64,000 nucleotides of DNA from MA-ANB-1 sp965216445 (GCA_965216445.1 OZ244166.1:868001-932000); one strand, 5' to 3'; shown: positions 53,018 through 60,983, counted from the stretch's first letter. Notes: a model not told the origin generated them from the sequence alone. A program made the numbers and translations.

Positions 53018-54940
53018 CTACGGATCGGGTGGCGGGTTCGTCGTAGTGGTTTCGGGGACAGTTGTTGTTGTCGTCGGGATGGTGGTTGTGGTCGGACATG
53101 TCTCAGTCGAGTCCGGCATCATGCACGGATGCACTTCGTAGACCGCGAACCTGGGTGCATAGCGAACAACCCACTGTTCGGACTCAACTTCTTCTCCATC
53201 GATCAGAATGCGACGGGTGACGGTGACACTCCATCCGCCTTTTTCGGTCTGTTGGGTGATCACAGTCTCAGGGTCTAGCTCAGGGTTCTCCTCGTAGCGG
53301 GGCTCTGGTGGCTCGGTTTCGGCAAACCGATCAGAGACGTCACCTTTGACGTGACGGGCCTCAGGCCCACCCGTCTTGTCGACCCAAACACTCAAATTCC
53401 CACCGCTTTGTTCACCCTTGAGGGTTCTGCCGTCGTTGTCTCCGAAGAACCTGACCGTGATCGATGTGTCCGTGAATCGAGTGTCGATCAAGATTGCATG
53501 ATCGCGGTTGTTGCGGAACTTGAGATCCGGAGTACGCCAGTTCAGGGTCGCCTCGATGCCTTCCGGATATCGAGGGAAGTAGTACGAGTGAGCTTTGTGC
53601 TCCACGTCTTGATATCCACCCCAGAAGACCGCACCGTAGAGAGTGGTCGTGAACTGACTAACACCTCCACCAACGGTGTCTTCGATTTCTCCGGCCACAA
53701 TCGTTCCCGCAGGAACGTACCCGCCGGCTTCGGTTCGTTGCCCGACGTGACCGTTGAGGCTGAACGTTTCTCCTGGAAGAACCAGGGTCAGATCAACATC
53801 GCGAGCGATCTGATGGATATTTGTGACTCGTGCGGCACAGCAATCGTGGTAGGTAGTGAATTGAGAGACCAAGTGATTGACGTTGAGGCTCTCCAGGTAT
53901 TCGGTCGTTACCTCCGGGTCGGCTCCCTCGACAAGTGGCAGAACACCGGTGCGTGACGGCGACGTACCCGCTTCGTAGAGGCGCATCGCAGTTTCGGCAG
54001 CGTCAATCTCGGTGCCTTTGCTGCCGGGGATTATCGAGATGGAGTCGCCGCTGATGTCGAACTCAGCGTTGACAGGCTGCAGTTCGAATTCGGAACGGAT
54101 CGGATCGAGGAACTCGTCGACGATTGAAGCATCAAATCCGAGTTCGATCCGGGCGGGCTCGCTGGTGATCGTGGTTGAGACGAAGGCCTTTTTCAGTTCA
54201 CCGGAATCCACAGTGAGTGTTGTCCCGTTGTGAGTCATGTTGATCGGTGCTGACAGCAGCTCCTGTGCAACCTCGAGGGCCTCGTCGACCTGAGCCGCGG
54301 TCAGGGCGGGTTCGATGACCCGTGTTTGGAGCAGTCCGACCTGGGGTTGTGGGTCCAAGAGCACACGCAGGATCTCAGCGTGTGCTTGCCCCCCGAGAAT
54401 ACCGGTACCGGTGGCCGGGTAGACCGGAGATGGCTCCCCTTCGACCAAAACGATGCTCCCGGGGATTGCCGGGTTGGCGATGACCTCCGATTCCCACTCC
54501 ATCAGCGTGATGTCCACGAGCACAGGGTCAACCGTTCCCAACGGCTCCAACTCGTGTTCGGCGAAAATGTGGGTGAACCACCACCAGAACTCCCCGAATG
54601 GATTTCCACTTCGACCCACCTTCATTGCAGTCCCGACGATGGCGTTTTTGTCCATGTCGAAACCAACCTCCGGCGGTGGCAACTGCACCGTCTCGCCTTC
54701 AATGGTGAAGATCGCTGTTCGGGTATTGAACTGCTCCTCAACGCCAACCATCGTGCCCAAGGCCGCTTCGCGATCTAGCCCTCCCAGCTGGGTATCAGCG
54801 ACCTGGACCCGGCCCATGACCTCGCCCTGCGATGCAAGTCGGGTCATCGTGTAGGCGAACAGAAAGAGAAGAAGCACTCCGGCGAGGAGTATCAACGACG
54901 CGGTTCTAGGAGATCTGCTGAAAGAGAAGTGTTCGTGCAT
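53018..54940 (-). CDS. VanW-family protein with peptidoglycan-binding-like repeats
   Basis: A 640-residue surface protein: N-terminal membrane anchor (~14-34), two putative PG-binding (PG_binding_4) segments (~80-340), and a VanW domain (~360-520) with GETFSLNGHVGQRTEAGGYVPAGTIV and GGGVSQFTTTLYGAVFWGG. Beyond it a G5-like segment ends in a Thr/Pro-rich tail (TTTTIPTTTTTVPETTTTN). VanW domains are common in cell-wall-associated actinobacterial proteins with no settled function. ATG at 54940. Tail to tail with the small protein gene. Confidence 0.9.
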   Translation of the reverse strand: MHEHFSFSRSPRTASLILLAGVLLLFLFAYTMTRLASQGEVMGRVQVADTQLGGLDREAALGTMVGVEEQFNTRTAIFTIEGETVQLPPPEVGFDMDKNAIVGTAMKVGRSGNPFGEFWWWFTHIFAEHELEPLGTVDPVLVDITLMEWESEVIANPAIPGSIVLVEGEPSPVYPATGTGILGGQAHAEILRVLLDPQPQVGLLQTRVIEPALTAAQVDEALEVAQELLSAPINMTHNGTTLTVDSGELKKAFVSTTITSEPARIELGFDASIVDEFLDPIRSEFELQPVNAEFDISGDSISIIPGSKGTEIDAAETAMRLYEAGTSPSRTGVLPLVEGADPEVTTEYLESLNVNHLVSQFTTYHDCCAARVTNIHQIARDVDLTLVLPGETFSLNGHVGQRTEAGGYVPAGTIVAGEIEDTVGGGVSQFTTTLYGAVFWGGYQDVEHKAHSYYFPRYPEGIEATLNWRTPDLKFRNNRDHAILIDTRFTDTSITVRFFGDNDGRTLKGEQSGGNLSVWVDKTGGPEARHVKGDVSDRFAETEPPEPRYEENPELDPETVITQQTEKGGWSVTVTRRILIDGEEVESEQWVVRYAPRFAVYEVHPCMMPDSTETCPTTTTIPTTTTTVPETTTTNPPPDP

Positions 54941-55033
54941 TAATGGGTCGCCCCATAATTGACCCGGGATATCTGGAGGATGGTACCGGCCCCATACCCG
55001 TTTGATGAATCATGTGGTTCTACTCTTTCCGAC

Positions 55034-55816
55034 GTGGCAAAAGTACGGATAGTTCCCAAAATCGCTGGCGCACCGCTTCAGATATCTGCCACCAGTTACC
55101 TCCTGTATCGCCAGTGCCCTGCCCGAGCCAACGCCAGGTTCCAAGGTGAGTACGGGAAGACATCACGCCCCGCATTCGTCGGCAGCCTCTCTCATCAGAT
55201 ATTTCGACGTCACCTAATGGAGGGACCTATCTCCGAGGAATGCTTCGCACAGGTCTGCCGGGAGGAGATCGGCTCGTCCGCCGGGCTGAATAATTCGATG
55301 GCGGAGTTGGGCCTCAAACCTTCAAATCTGGACGGTGTCTTTGCCGAAGTCCGAGGGTTCTATGAACGTTTCCTCAAGCTCTCTCAGGACGGGTTCGAGG
55401 GTGCGGAGATCAGATTTGAAGTCGAGCCGGCTCAAGGCCTGACTGTGGTAGGACTGATCGACGCCGTCTATCTCGAACCCGACGGTGGTCATCGCCTCGT
55501 CGACTGGAAGACCGGCGATCTTGGAGAAGCACCGATCCAACTCGAGTTCTATGGGCTGATCTGGACTCTCTCGCGTGAGAAGATCCCCAAACAGGTAGAG
55601 GCGGTCTCGGTCGGTACCGGGGAAAGCTATCGGTCTCAGCCCACTCTCGAGAGCTTGCAAGTGGTCGGCCAGGCCGTGGCATCGATGGTTGATGAACTGC
55701 GGGACGGTTGGAACAGGGCCGACGAGTTCGATCGTCGCGGCGGACCATGGTGTGTTCACTGCCCCATTCTGAAGGGTTGTAGGGAAGGCGAAGCAACCGT
55801 GAAGCTTCTTGAGTAG
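55034..55816 (+). CDS. PD-(D/E)XK nuclease, RecB/Cas4-like, with four-cysteine iron-sulfur motif
   Basis: A 260-residue single-domain nuclease. The core is VGLIDAVYLEPDGGHRLVDWKTG (the D...D-x-K metal site) followed by QLEFYGLIW. One cysteine near the N-terminus (YRQCPARANA) and three at the C-terminus (WCVHCPILKGC, C-x2-C-x5-C) form the Fe-S staple of AddB, Dna2 and Cas4. No CRISPR array or RecBCD/AddAB gene is in the window. The start is unsettled: GTG 55034 leaves room for divergent promoters, ATG 54980 and TTG 54959 are also open and would add 18 or 25 residues. Confidence 0.82.
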   Translation: MAKVRIVPKIAGAPLQISATSYLLYRQCPARANARFQGEYGKTSRPAFVGSLSHQIFRRHLMEGPISEECFAQVCREEIGSSAGLNNSMAELGLKPSNLDGVFAEVRGFYERFLKLSQDGFEGAEIRFEVEPAQGLTVVGLIDAVYLEPDGGHRLVDWKTGDLGEAPIQLEFYGLIWTLSREKIPKQVEAVSVGTGESYRSQPTLESLQVVGQAVASMVDELRDGWNRADEFDRRGGPWCVHCPILKGCREGEATVKLLE

Positions 55817-55825
55817 GGGAAGGAC

Positions 55826-55857
55826 GGGAGAGCGCCGACCAAAGCCAGCGCTCTCCC
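55826..55857. terminator. Strong hairpin between nuclease gene and micro-gene
   Basis: GGGAGAGCGC at 55826-55835 pairs perfectly with GCGCTCTCCC at 55848-55857; loop 12 nt. It is between the plus-strand nuclease gene and the minus-strand micro-gene and could end both transcripts. On the minus strand it is followed by GTCCTTCCCCT, moderately pyrimidine-rich. Confidence 0.75.
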
Positions 55858-55873
55858 GGTCACAGGCTGGGGA

Positions 55874-55927
55874 CTAGCAACAACCGTCGCCGCCGCAACA
55901 ACCTGGACCCTCAAAACGAAGTGACAT
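55874..55927 (-). CDS. 17-residue cysteine-rich peptide, ArsR-linked micro-gene
   Basis: Translation gives MSLRFEGPGCCGGDGCC, ending at TAG. Four of the last eight residues are cysteines arranged CC-GGDG-CC, a plausible soft-metal or arsenite ligand. Support that it is real: AAAGGAG 5 nt before the ATG; a TTGACA-16-TATTAT promoter ~40 nt upstream; an inverted repeat overlapping that promoter; a divergent ArsR regulator; and a strong hairpin 16 nt after the stop. It is far too short for normal gene finding. I know of no described family with this sequence, but cannot search. Role as metal-binding peptide or metal-response leader is inference. Confidence 0.65.
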   Translation of the reverse strand: MSLRFEGPGCCGGDGCC

Positions 55928-55942
55928 CTGAACTCCTTTCAG
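55928..55942 (-). promoter_or_regulatory. Shine-Dalgarno in a hairpin loop before the micro-gene
   Basis: CTGAA-AGGAG-TTCAG: a 5-bp stem with AGGAG as its loop, ending directly before the ATG at 55927. It may present or gate the ribosome site. Confidence 0.45.
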
Positions 55943-55953
55943 ATAGACGATCT

Positions 55954-55983
55954 TCGATGTATTGAATAATATCGATACATCGA
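55954..55983. promoter_or_regulatory. Putative ArsR operator (inverted repeat)
   Basis: A 30-bp imperfect palindrome whose outer arms are TCGATGTAT and ATACATCGA (9 of 9 matching) around an AT-rich centre. It lies between the divergent regulator and micro-gene and overlaps the spacer and -10 of the minus-strand promoter, as expected of an ArsR/SmtB repressor site. Confidence 0.65.
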
Positions 55984-55993
55984 GTAATGTCAA
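55966..55993 (-). promoter_or_regulatory. Near-consensus sigma70 promoter of the micro-gene
   Basis: On the minus strand TTGACA (55993-55988), 16-nt spacer, TATTAT (55971-55966). This is the closest match to the textbook promoter noticed in the window. Confidence 0.7.
55985..55990 (+). promoter_or_regulatory. -10 hexamer of arsR
   Basis: TAATGT, 9 nt before the ATG at 56000, sharing bases with the -35 of the opposite promoter. Near-leaderless transcript expected; the operator lies just upstream, allowing autoregulation. Confidence 0.45.
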
Positions 55994-55999
55994 TGTGAC

Positions 56000-56338
56000 A
56001 TGACATCCGTTTCTCAATACTGCTGCTCACCAGTTTTCGATGGTGTTATCGACGAGGAAGGTGCGGCCTCGGTGGCCGCCGCTTTTTCCGCCTTGGGTGA
56101 CCCAGTGCGGCTGCGAATTGTCTCGATGCTGGTGGCGTCCCCGGACGGCGCCGCATGCGGGTGTGATATGGAACAGCCGCTTGGTCTCTCACAGCCGACC
56201 GTTTCTCACCATCTCAAAATCCTGCGCGAAGCGGGTCTCATCGAGGGCGAGCGGCGTGGTCGCTGGGTTCACTACCGAGTTGTTCCGGCACGTCTCGCGG
56301 ACCTTCGGGACGCTATTGCGCTGCCGGTTGAGGTTTGA
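56000..56338 (+). CDS. ArsR/SmtB-family metalloregulator, likely arsenite-type
   Basis: A 112-residue winged-helix repressor: ALGDPVRLRIVSML, CDMEQPLGLSQPTVSHHLKILREAGLIEGERRGRWVHYRV. Cysteines occur at 8 and 9 (QYCCSP) and at 53 and 55 (AACGCD). A vicinal pair near the N-terminus plus a Cys near 55 is the arsenite site described for the Corynebacterium glutamicum ArsR (Cys15/16/55), so As(III) or Sb(III) sensing is likely. No arsB, acr3, arsC or arsM gene is next to it; its only evident partner is the divergent Cys-rich micro-gene. Confidence 0.92.
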   Translation: MTSVSQYCCSPVFDGVIDEEGAASVAAAFSALGDPVRLRIVSMLVASPDGAACGCDMEQPLGLSQPTVSHHLKILREAGLIEGERRGRWVHYRVVPARLADLRDAIALPVEV

Positions 56339-56347
56339 GTTCCCTTA

Positions 56348-57082
56348 TCAGGCAACCGACCTCTCGATCGCGTCCCGGAAGGCGCCAAAGAGGGGTTCCT
56401 TGTGGTCCATGTCGAGGCGTTCGGGGTGCCACTGGACTCCAAGCGCCCACCAAGAACCGTCGCATCGGGCGGCTTCGATCAGGCCGTCTTCGGTCCGTCC
56501 CTCGACGATGAGTCCGTCGGCTAGGACCGCTATTCCTTGATGGTGGAGGGTATTCGTCTTCAGCTGTTCCGATCCATAGACCCCGGCCAGAAGGGAATCG
56601 GGCTCGAAATCAACTACGTGACGTCTGGCGTTCAGATCATCGGGGTCGGTGTCCTTGGTGATGAGTTCGTGGACGGACCCAGATGACGTGACCTCCTGTT
56701 GAAGGGTGCCGCCCAAAGCGACGTTTAAGAGCTGAATTCCTCGGCAGATCGCCAGGACCGGTTTGTCCTGTTGGCGGGCAGCTCTCACCAGCGCAATCTC
56801 GAACGCATCGACATCTCGGCTAACGCCGTGAACAGACTCCGTGTCCTGGCCGTAGGTGGCCGGATGAACATCGTCGCCCCCAGAGATAACCAATCCGTCC
56901 ACCAAGTTCATTAGTTCCGCAGCTTTTTCGGGATCCTGCCCGTTGGGGAACATGATCGGCGTCATCCCCGCCTCAATCACCGCGTCTGAGTAATAGGCGC
57001 TCAGGGTTTGCAGGACTTCGGGACCGAGGAATGTGTTCAGCTCGCGGCGCCAGGCCGTGATCCCGACGATTGGCTTGTTCAT
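56348..57082 (-). CDS. Gamma-glutamyl-gamma-aminobutyrate hydrolase-like (class I glutamine amidotransferase fold, C26)
   Basis: A 244-residue PuuD-like hydrolase: GLVISGGDDVHPATYG, nucleophile Cys in LAICRGIQLLNVALGG, HHQGIAVLADGL and the His-Glu pair in GVQWHPE. These enzymes cut gamma-glutamyl bonds, e.g. in putrescine breakdown. ATG at 57082 overlaps the stop of the FAH-family gene (ATGA) and GGAG is nearby, so the two are co-translated. A glutamine-synthetase-like ligase lies 4 kb away, which would fit a gamma-glutamylation pathway. Confidence 0.92.
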   Translation of the reverse strand: MNKPIVGITAWRRELNTFLGPEVLQTLSAYYSDAVIEAGMTPIMFPNGQDPEKAAELMNLVDGLVISGGDDVHPATYGQDTESVHGVSRDVDAFEIALVRAARQQDKPVLAICRGIQLLNVALGGTLQQEVTSSGSVHELITKDTDPDDLNARRHVVDFEPDSLLAGVYGSEQLKTNTLHHQGIAVLADGLIVEGRTEDGLIEAARCDGSWWALGVQWHPERLDMDHKEPLFGAFRDAIERSVA

Positions 57083-57960
57083 TCTTCCAACTCCGATTCG
57101 TAGTGTTTCGCGCCAGGCCCCCGAGGAGCCCGAATGCCGCGGAACTCCCAATCGCCCCCGAATGCAGTAGAGAGTACCTCCTCAGAGTCGCTGGGCTGTG
57201 CCCCGACTTCACTTCCGACCGGTTCTGGTCCGTGGACCACGGTGTTGGTCAGAGCGCCAAGACCCTCCACTTCGACCGTCACCACGTCCCCAGGCTCGAC
57301 GGGTCTTGATCCAGCCGGCGTACCCGTGAGGATCATGTCGCCAGGCAGGAGGGTGATGGTTCTGGCCAGGTCTGCCACGAGATAGTTCATGTTCCACACC
57401 ATCTCGCTGGTGTTTCCGACCTGGGCTTCATCGCCATTGACGAGGGTCCGCAGTTCCTTGTTGTGGAAGTCCCACTCGGTGTTGAGTCCCGGCCCGACCG
57501 GACAGAGCGTGTCCGACCCCTTGACCCTGAGCATCGATCCGGCGTCTGTGTCGCGGAAGTCGTGAAGGCCGAAGTCGTTGGCGATGGTGTACCCGGCCAC
57601 CACTCCAGGGACATCATCTGGAGAGATGTTGCGTGTTGTTGAACCGATGACAATTGCGATTTCTCCCTCGAAGTTGAGGTACCGGCAACGTTCGGGACGG
57701 ACCACATGCCCTTTATGGGAGTTCAGCGATGTCGTCGGCTTGTGGAAGTAGGTCGGAGCAGGAGGCAGTTTGGTCATGAATTCCTCGACCCGACTGGTGT
57801 AGTTGAGATGGCAAGCGAGGATCTTGGTCGGATTTGATGGCGGAAGGTGGTTGGCTTCATCGGGGTCGACAGTCCTGCCGTCCTCGGCGACGAGGACACC
57901 GTCGCTCATCTTGACGGTGGTTTCTGCACCCTCCAGGAGGATTCTTCGGTATTCGGCCAT
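57079..57960 (-). CDS. Fumarylacetoacetate hydrolase family protein
   Basis: A 293-residue enzyme with the FAH metal-binding glutamates in YLNFEGEIAIVIG, DFGLHDFRDTD, VKGSDTLCPVGPGL and LTGTPAGSRPVEPGDVV. The N-terminal part HLPPSNPTKILACHLNY is typical of the HpaG/ureidoglycolate-lyase-like subgroup. Probably a hydratase, isomerase or C-C hydrolase in an aromatic or oxo-acid pathway. ATG at 57960; first gene of a two-gene unit with the C26 hydrolase. Confidence 0.92.
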   Translation of the reverse strand: MAEYRRILLEGAETTVKMSDGVLVAEDGRTVDPDEANHLPPSNPTKILACHLNYTSRVEEFMTKLPPAPTYFHKPTTSLNSHKGHVVRPERCRYLNFEGEIAIVIGSTTRNISPDDVPGVVAGYTIANDFGLHDFRDTDAGSMLRVKGSDTLCPVGPGLNTEWDFHNKELRTLVNGDEAQVGNTSEMVWNMNYLVADLARTITLLPGDMILTGTPAGSRPVEPGDVVTVEVEGLGALTNTVVHGPEPVGSEVGAQPSDSEEVLSTAFGGDWEFRGIRAPRGPGAKHYESELEE

Positions 57961-58017
57961 TGCGTCTCACAGTACATCTCGATTGAATTGCGATTATGTT
58001 CGCTTCCTAACGACCTC

Positions 58018-59295
58018 ATGGCAATAAACGTTCTCCACGAAGATCTCGGCGACCCCCACGCAGACATAACTTCCCACGACACATACGTGTCCGGGTTCCC
58101 CCATGCGGCGTTCAAACGACTCCGCGAGGAGTCACCAGTGGCATGGATTGAAGAATCCGACGGGTCTGGTTTTTGGGCTGTGACCAAACATGCCGACGTT
58201 GTCGAGGTGAGTCGTGACTACCACCGCTTCTCCGCCGCCCGTGGCATCCGCCTTGAGCAGATGGCCGAGGATGAGCTGATGTCCCGGAAGACGATGATGG
58301 AGACCGATCCGCCCGAACACACGAGGCTGAGACGGTTGGTTCAGCCGAGCTTCACACCGAAGGTGGTCTCAACGTACGAGAGTGCGTTCCGGAAGCTGAC
58401 CGGTCATGTCCTGGACAAAGTGTTGCCGCTCGGCGAATTCGACTTCGTAACTGAAATCGCAAGAGATCTCCCGATCCGACTCCTCTGCGGGCTGCTCGGA
58501 GTCCCCGAATCTGATGCTGGGAAGCTGGTGGCTTGGGGAGATCAGATGATCTCCAACGCCGACCCCGAATACACGCCGGTCATCATCGACAAAGACGACA
58601 CCGACGAATTTCGCCTGCTGCCTTTTCGTTCACCTGCGGCACTCGAAGTGTTCCGGTATGCCGAAGAGGCTGCACTGGAACGACGTCGAGAACCAACCGA
58701 CGACATCATCAGCGACCTGCTCAACGCTGAGCCCGACGGACGTCCGCTCACCGACCTGGAGTTCAAGAACTTCTTCGCACTGATGATGGTTGCGGGAAAC
58801 GAGACCACCCGCCACACGATCAGCCACGGTCTCATCTTCTTGGCCAATCATCCTGATCAGCTTCAGGCCTGGCATCGTGATCCGTTCGAGAACTCGGTGA
58901 TAGCGACCGAAGAGATCTTGCGGGCCTCCGGCGTGACCATGCACTTTCGTCGCACTGCAACCGAGGACACCACCATCCGTGGAGTTCCGATTCGGGAGGG
59001 CGATCGGGTTGTCATGTGGTACACGTCGGCGAACTATGACGACGACCAGTTCGAAGATCCCTTCACGTTTGACCTGCATCGGCAACCCAACAACCACGTA
59101 ACGTTTGGCACCGGACGCCACGTCTGTCTCGGTGCCGCATTGGCCCGTCTTGAGGTCCGGATCGTTTTTGAGGAGCTCTTGTCGCGGATCGAGTCATATG
59201 AGATTGTCGGTGAACCCGACCGACTCCGCTCCAATTTCATCTCGGGGATCAAACACCTCCCGGTGTCGGTGAAACTGAAGACCCAAAGCCCCTGA
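58018..59295 (+). CDS. Cytochrome P450
   Basis: A 425-residue soluble bacterial P450. Visible: the I-helix oxygen-binding AGNETTRH, K-helix EEILR (ExxR), and the heme loop FGTGRHVCLGAALARLE with Cys370 as heme ligand. The AGNETTRH and FISGIKHLPV features resemble the CYP124/125/142 and related terpene/steroid/alkyl-chain oxidising families. ATG at 58018; the frame is open further upstream but overlaps the divergent gene. Needs a ferredoxin and reductase from elsewhere. Its stop codon is the first codon of the downstream tandem repeat. Confidence 0.96.
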   Translation: MAINVLHEDLGDPHADITSHDTYVSGFPHAAFKRLREESPVAWIEESDGSGFWAVTKHADVVEVSRDYHRFSAARGIRLEQMAEDELMSRKTMMETDPPEHTRLRRLVQPSFTPKVVSTYESAFRKLTGHVLDKVLPLGEFDFVTEIARDLPIRLLCGLLGVPESDAGKLVAWGDQMISNADPEYTPVIIDKDDTDEFRLLPFRSPAALEVFRYAEEAALERRREPTDDIISDLLNAEPDGRPLTDLEFKNFFALMMVAGNETTRHTISHGLIFLANHPDQLQAWHRDPFENSVIATEEILRASGVTMHFRRTATEDTTIRGVPIREGDRVVMWYTSANYDDDQFEDPFTFDLHRQPNNHVTFGTGRHVCLGAALARLEVRIVFEELLSRIESYEIVGEPDRLRSNFISGIKHLPVSVKLKTQSP

Positions 59296-59619
59296 CGCCT
59301 AGCCGATAAGAGTCTTCTCGGCATGATTATGCGGGGGACGACCCCCTGCACCCCCGTGGCAGTGGGAACGGGTTGCGGAATGCACTTGAGGCGGTGACGC
59401 CTAGCCGATAAGAGTCTTCTCGGCATGATTATGCGGGGGGCGACCCCCTGCACCCCCGTGGCAGTGGGAACGGGTTGCGGAATGCACTTGAGGCGGTGAC
59501 GCCTAGCCGATAAGAGTCGGCATTTATGCGGGGGACGACCCCCTGCACCCCCGTGGCAGTGGGAACGGGTTGCGGAATGCACTTGAGGCGGTGACGCCTA
59601 GCCGATAAGAGTCTTCTCG
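59293..59619. repeat. Tandem repeat, ~102-bp unit, three copies plus a partial one
   Basis: Units at 59293-59394 (102 bp), 59395-59496 (102 bp) and 59497-59591 (95 bp), and a 28-bp partial unit at 59592-59619. Units 1 and 2 differ by about one base in the G-run; unit 3 lacks 7 bases. Each begins TGACGCCTAGCCGATAAGAG, which is the junction of the P450 stop and decarboxylase C-terminal codons, and carries GGGGG-ACGA-CCCCC, a short hairpin. The block fills the 302 bp between the two convergent genes; no gene is supportable inside it. Confidence 0.95.
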
Positions 59620-60977
59620 ATGATATCGAGGGCGTGGTCGATGTGGTCCTGCGTCGTTCGGCGGTTGAAGACCGCCAGTCTGAGGATGAAACGGTCGTTG
59701 ACCGTAGTGGAACTCAGATGCACCTTGCGGTCGTTGTTGACGGCAGCCATGGCCGCACGTCCCAGGTCGTCGTCATCAAAAGCCAAAGCCACTATCGAGA
59801 GGTCGGGCTTCCACGGGGTACTGATCCCGTCGATTCCCGAGGCACGTTCGTAGGCGTAGTGAGCGAGGTCGAGGGACCTGTCGAGTGCCTCACGGAAGGG
59901 TGCGATTCCGTGAAGTTGAAGCGGTAGCCAAACCTGGAGTCCCCGGAAGGGCCGGCTCAGTTCCGGACCCAGCGATGAGATATCCCTCAGGCCCTGGGTG
60001 ACCTCGTCATGGTTCAGATAGGCACCGCGACCAAGATTGGCATCGATCAGATGGTCTTCATTCTTCACGACCAGGGCTCCCACCCCGAACGGTATCGAAA
60101 GCCCCTTGTGAGGGTCCAGGGTGATTGAGTCCGAGTTCTCGATGCCCTTGAAGCGTTGACGTCCCCTCTCGGTCAGCTGGAAGAACCCTCCGTAGGCGCC
60201 GTCGATGTGAAGCCACAGGTTGTGAGCCTGCGCCACGGCTGACAACGCTTCGAGGTCGGCGACGGTTCCCGTATCGGTGGTTCCAGCCGAGGCGACCACC
60301 AAGAAGGGTCGCATGCCTTCCTCGGTGTCTGCGGTGACCATGTCGTTGAGAGCATCGGGTTTCATCCTCAGCTCGGCGTCAACTGGAACTTTGCGAATCT
60401 GGTCATCGCGGAATCCTGCGATACGGGCAGATTTCGCCACTGAGTGGTGGGTGTGTTCGGTGACGTACAGCAGACCATCGGCGAAGTGTTCGCCGAGTCG
60501 ATTCACCCGAGCAACCACTACGGCTGTCATATTGGCGAGAGAGCCTCCTGACAGAAGTATCGAAGCTGAAGATTCGCCGAGGCCAAAGAGAGATGCGATC
60601 CACTCGGTCACGCTGTTCTCGATTGCTGTCATTCCCGGAGCCGCACCGGCGACACCCGTGAACCGGTTCAAGGCTGATGCGATGTGCTCCCCGACAGCCC
60701 CCGTGAACAGGCCGGCGTTAGGGATGTACGACATATGGCCACCCGACGGGTGGTTGGTTCCACCGAGTCCGGCAGTTTCGAGGATCTCGAGCGCCGCCTC
60801 CATCGAGATACCTGTTTCCGACGGAGGAGCAAGCAATCCGGCGATTTGGTCGTCGGTCAGACCGGGTCCGCTCGCATCCATGGTCGCGGCGGCTGCGTGC
60901 CAGGCTTCGACGAATCGAATCGCAAGCGCATCAATTTCGGCGCGCTGCTCAGCACTGGGTTCGAGCGGGAAGACCAT
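59598..60977 (-). CDS. Pyridoxal-phosphate-dependent decarboxylase (group II)
   Basis: A 459-residue PLP enzyme of the aromatic-amino-acid / glutamate decarboxylase fold. GGHMSYIPNAG, ILLSGGSLANMTAVV, VTEHTHHSVAKSARIAG, HIDGAYGGFF and the PLP lysine in SITLDPHKGLSIPFG are seen. It could make an amine from an amino acid, which the neighbouring gamma-glutamyl enzymes could then handle (inference). ATG at 60977 with TAACTT 6 nt upstream. Its final codons are copied in the downstream tandem repeat. Confidence 0.93.
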   Translation of the reverse strand: MVFPLEPSAEQRAEIDALAIRFVEAWHAAAATMDASGPGLTDDQIAGLLAPPSETGISMEAALEILETAGLGGTNHPSGGHMSYIPNAGLFTGAVGEHIASALNRFTGVAGAAPGMTAIENSVTEWIASLFGLGESSASILLSGGSLANMTAVVVARVNRLGEHFADGLLYVTEHTHHSVAKSARIAGFRDDQIRKVPVDAELRMKPDALNDMVTADTEEGMRPFLVVASAGTTDTGTVADLEALSAVAQAHNLWLHIDGAYGGFFQLTERGRQRFKGIENSDSITLDPHKGLSIPFGVGALVVKNEDHLIDANLGRGAYLNHDEVTQGLRDISSLGPELSRPFRGLQVWLPLQLHGIAPFREALDRSLDLAHYAYERASGIDGISTPWKPDLSIVALAFDDDDLGRAAMAAVNNDRKVHLSSTTVNDRFILRLAVFNRRTTQDHIDHALDIIEKTLIG

Positions 60978-60983
60978 GAGAGA

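Noticed and set aside
59034..59582. An open frame on the minus strand running through the tandem repeats (repeated QPVPTATGVQGV-like segments)
   Set aside because: It is the translated repeat plus antisense of the P450 3' end; no start signal, and repeat units explain its apparent motif structure.
59293..59619. CRISPR array
   Set aside because: The units are contiguous ~102-bp repeats without unique spacers; this is a simple tandem repeat.
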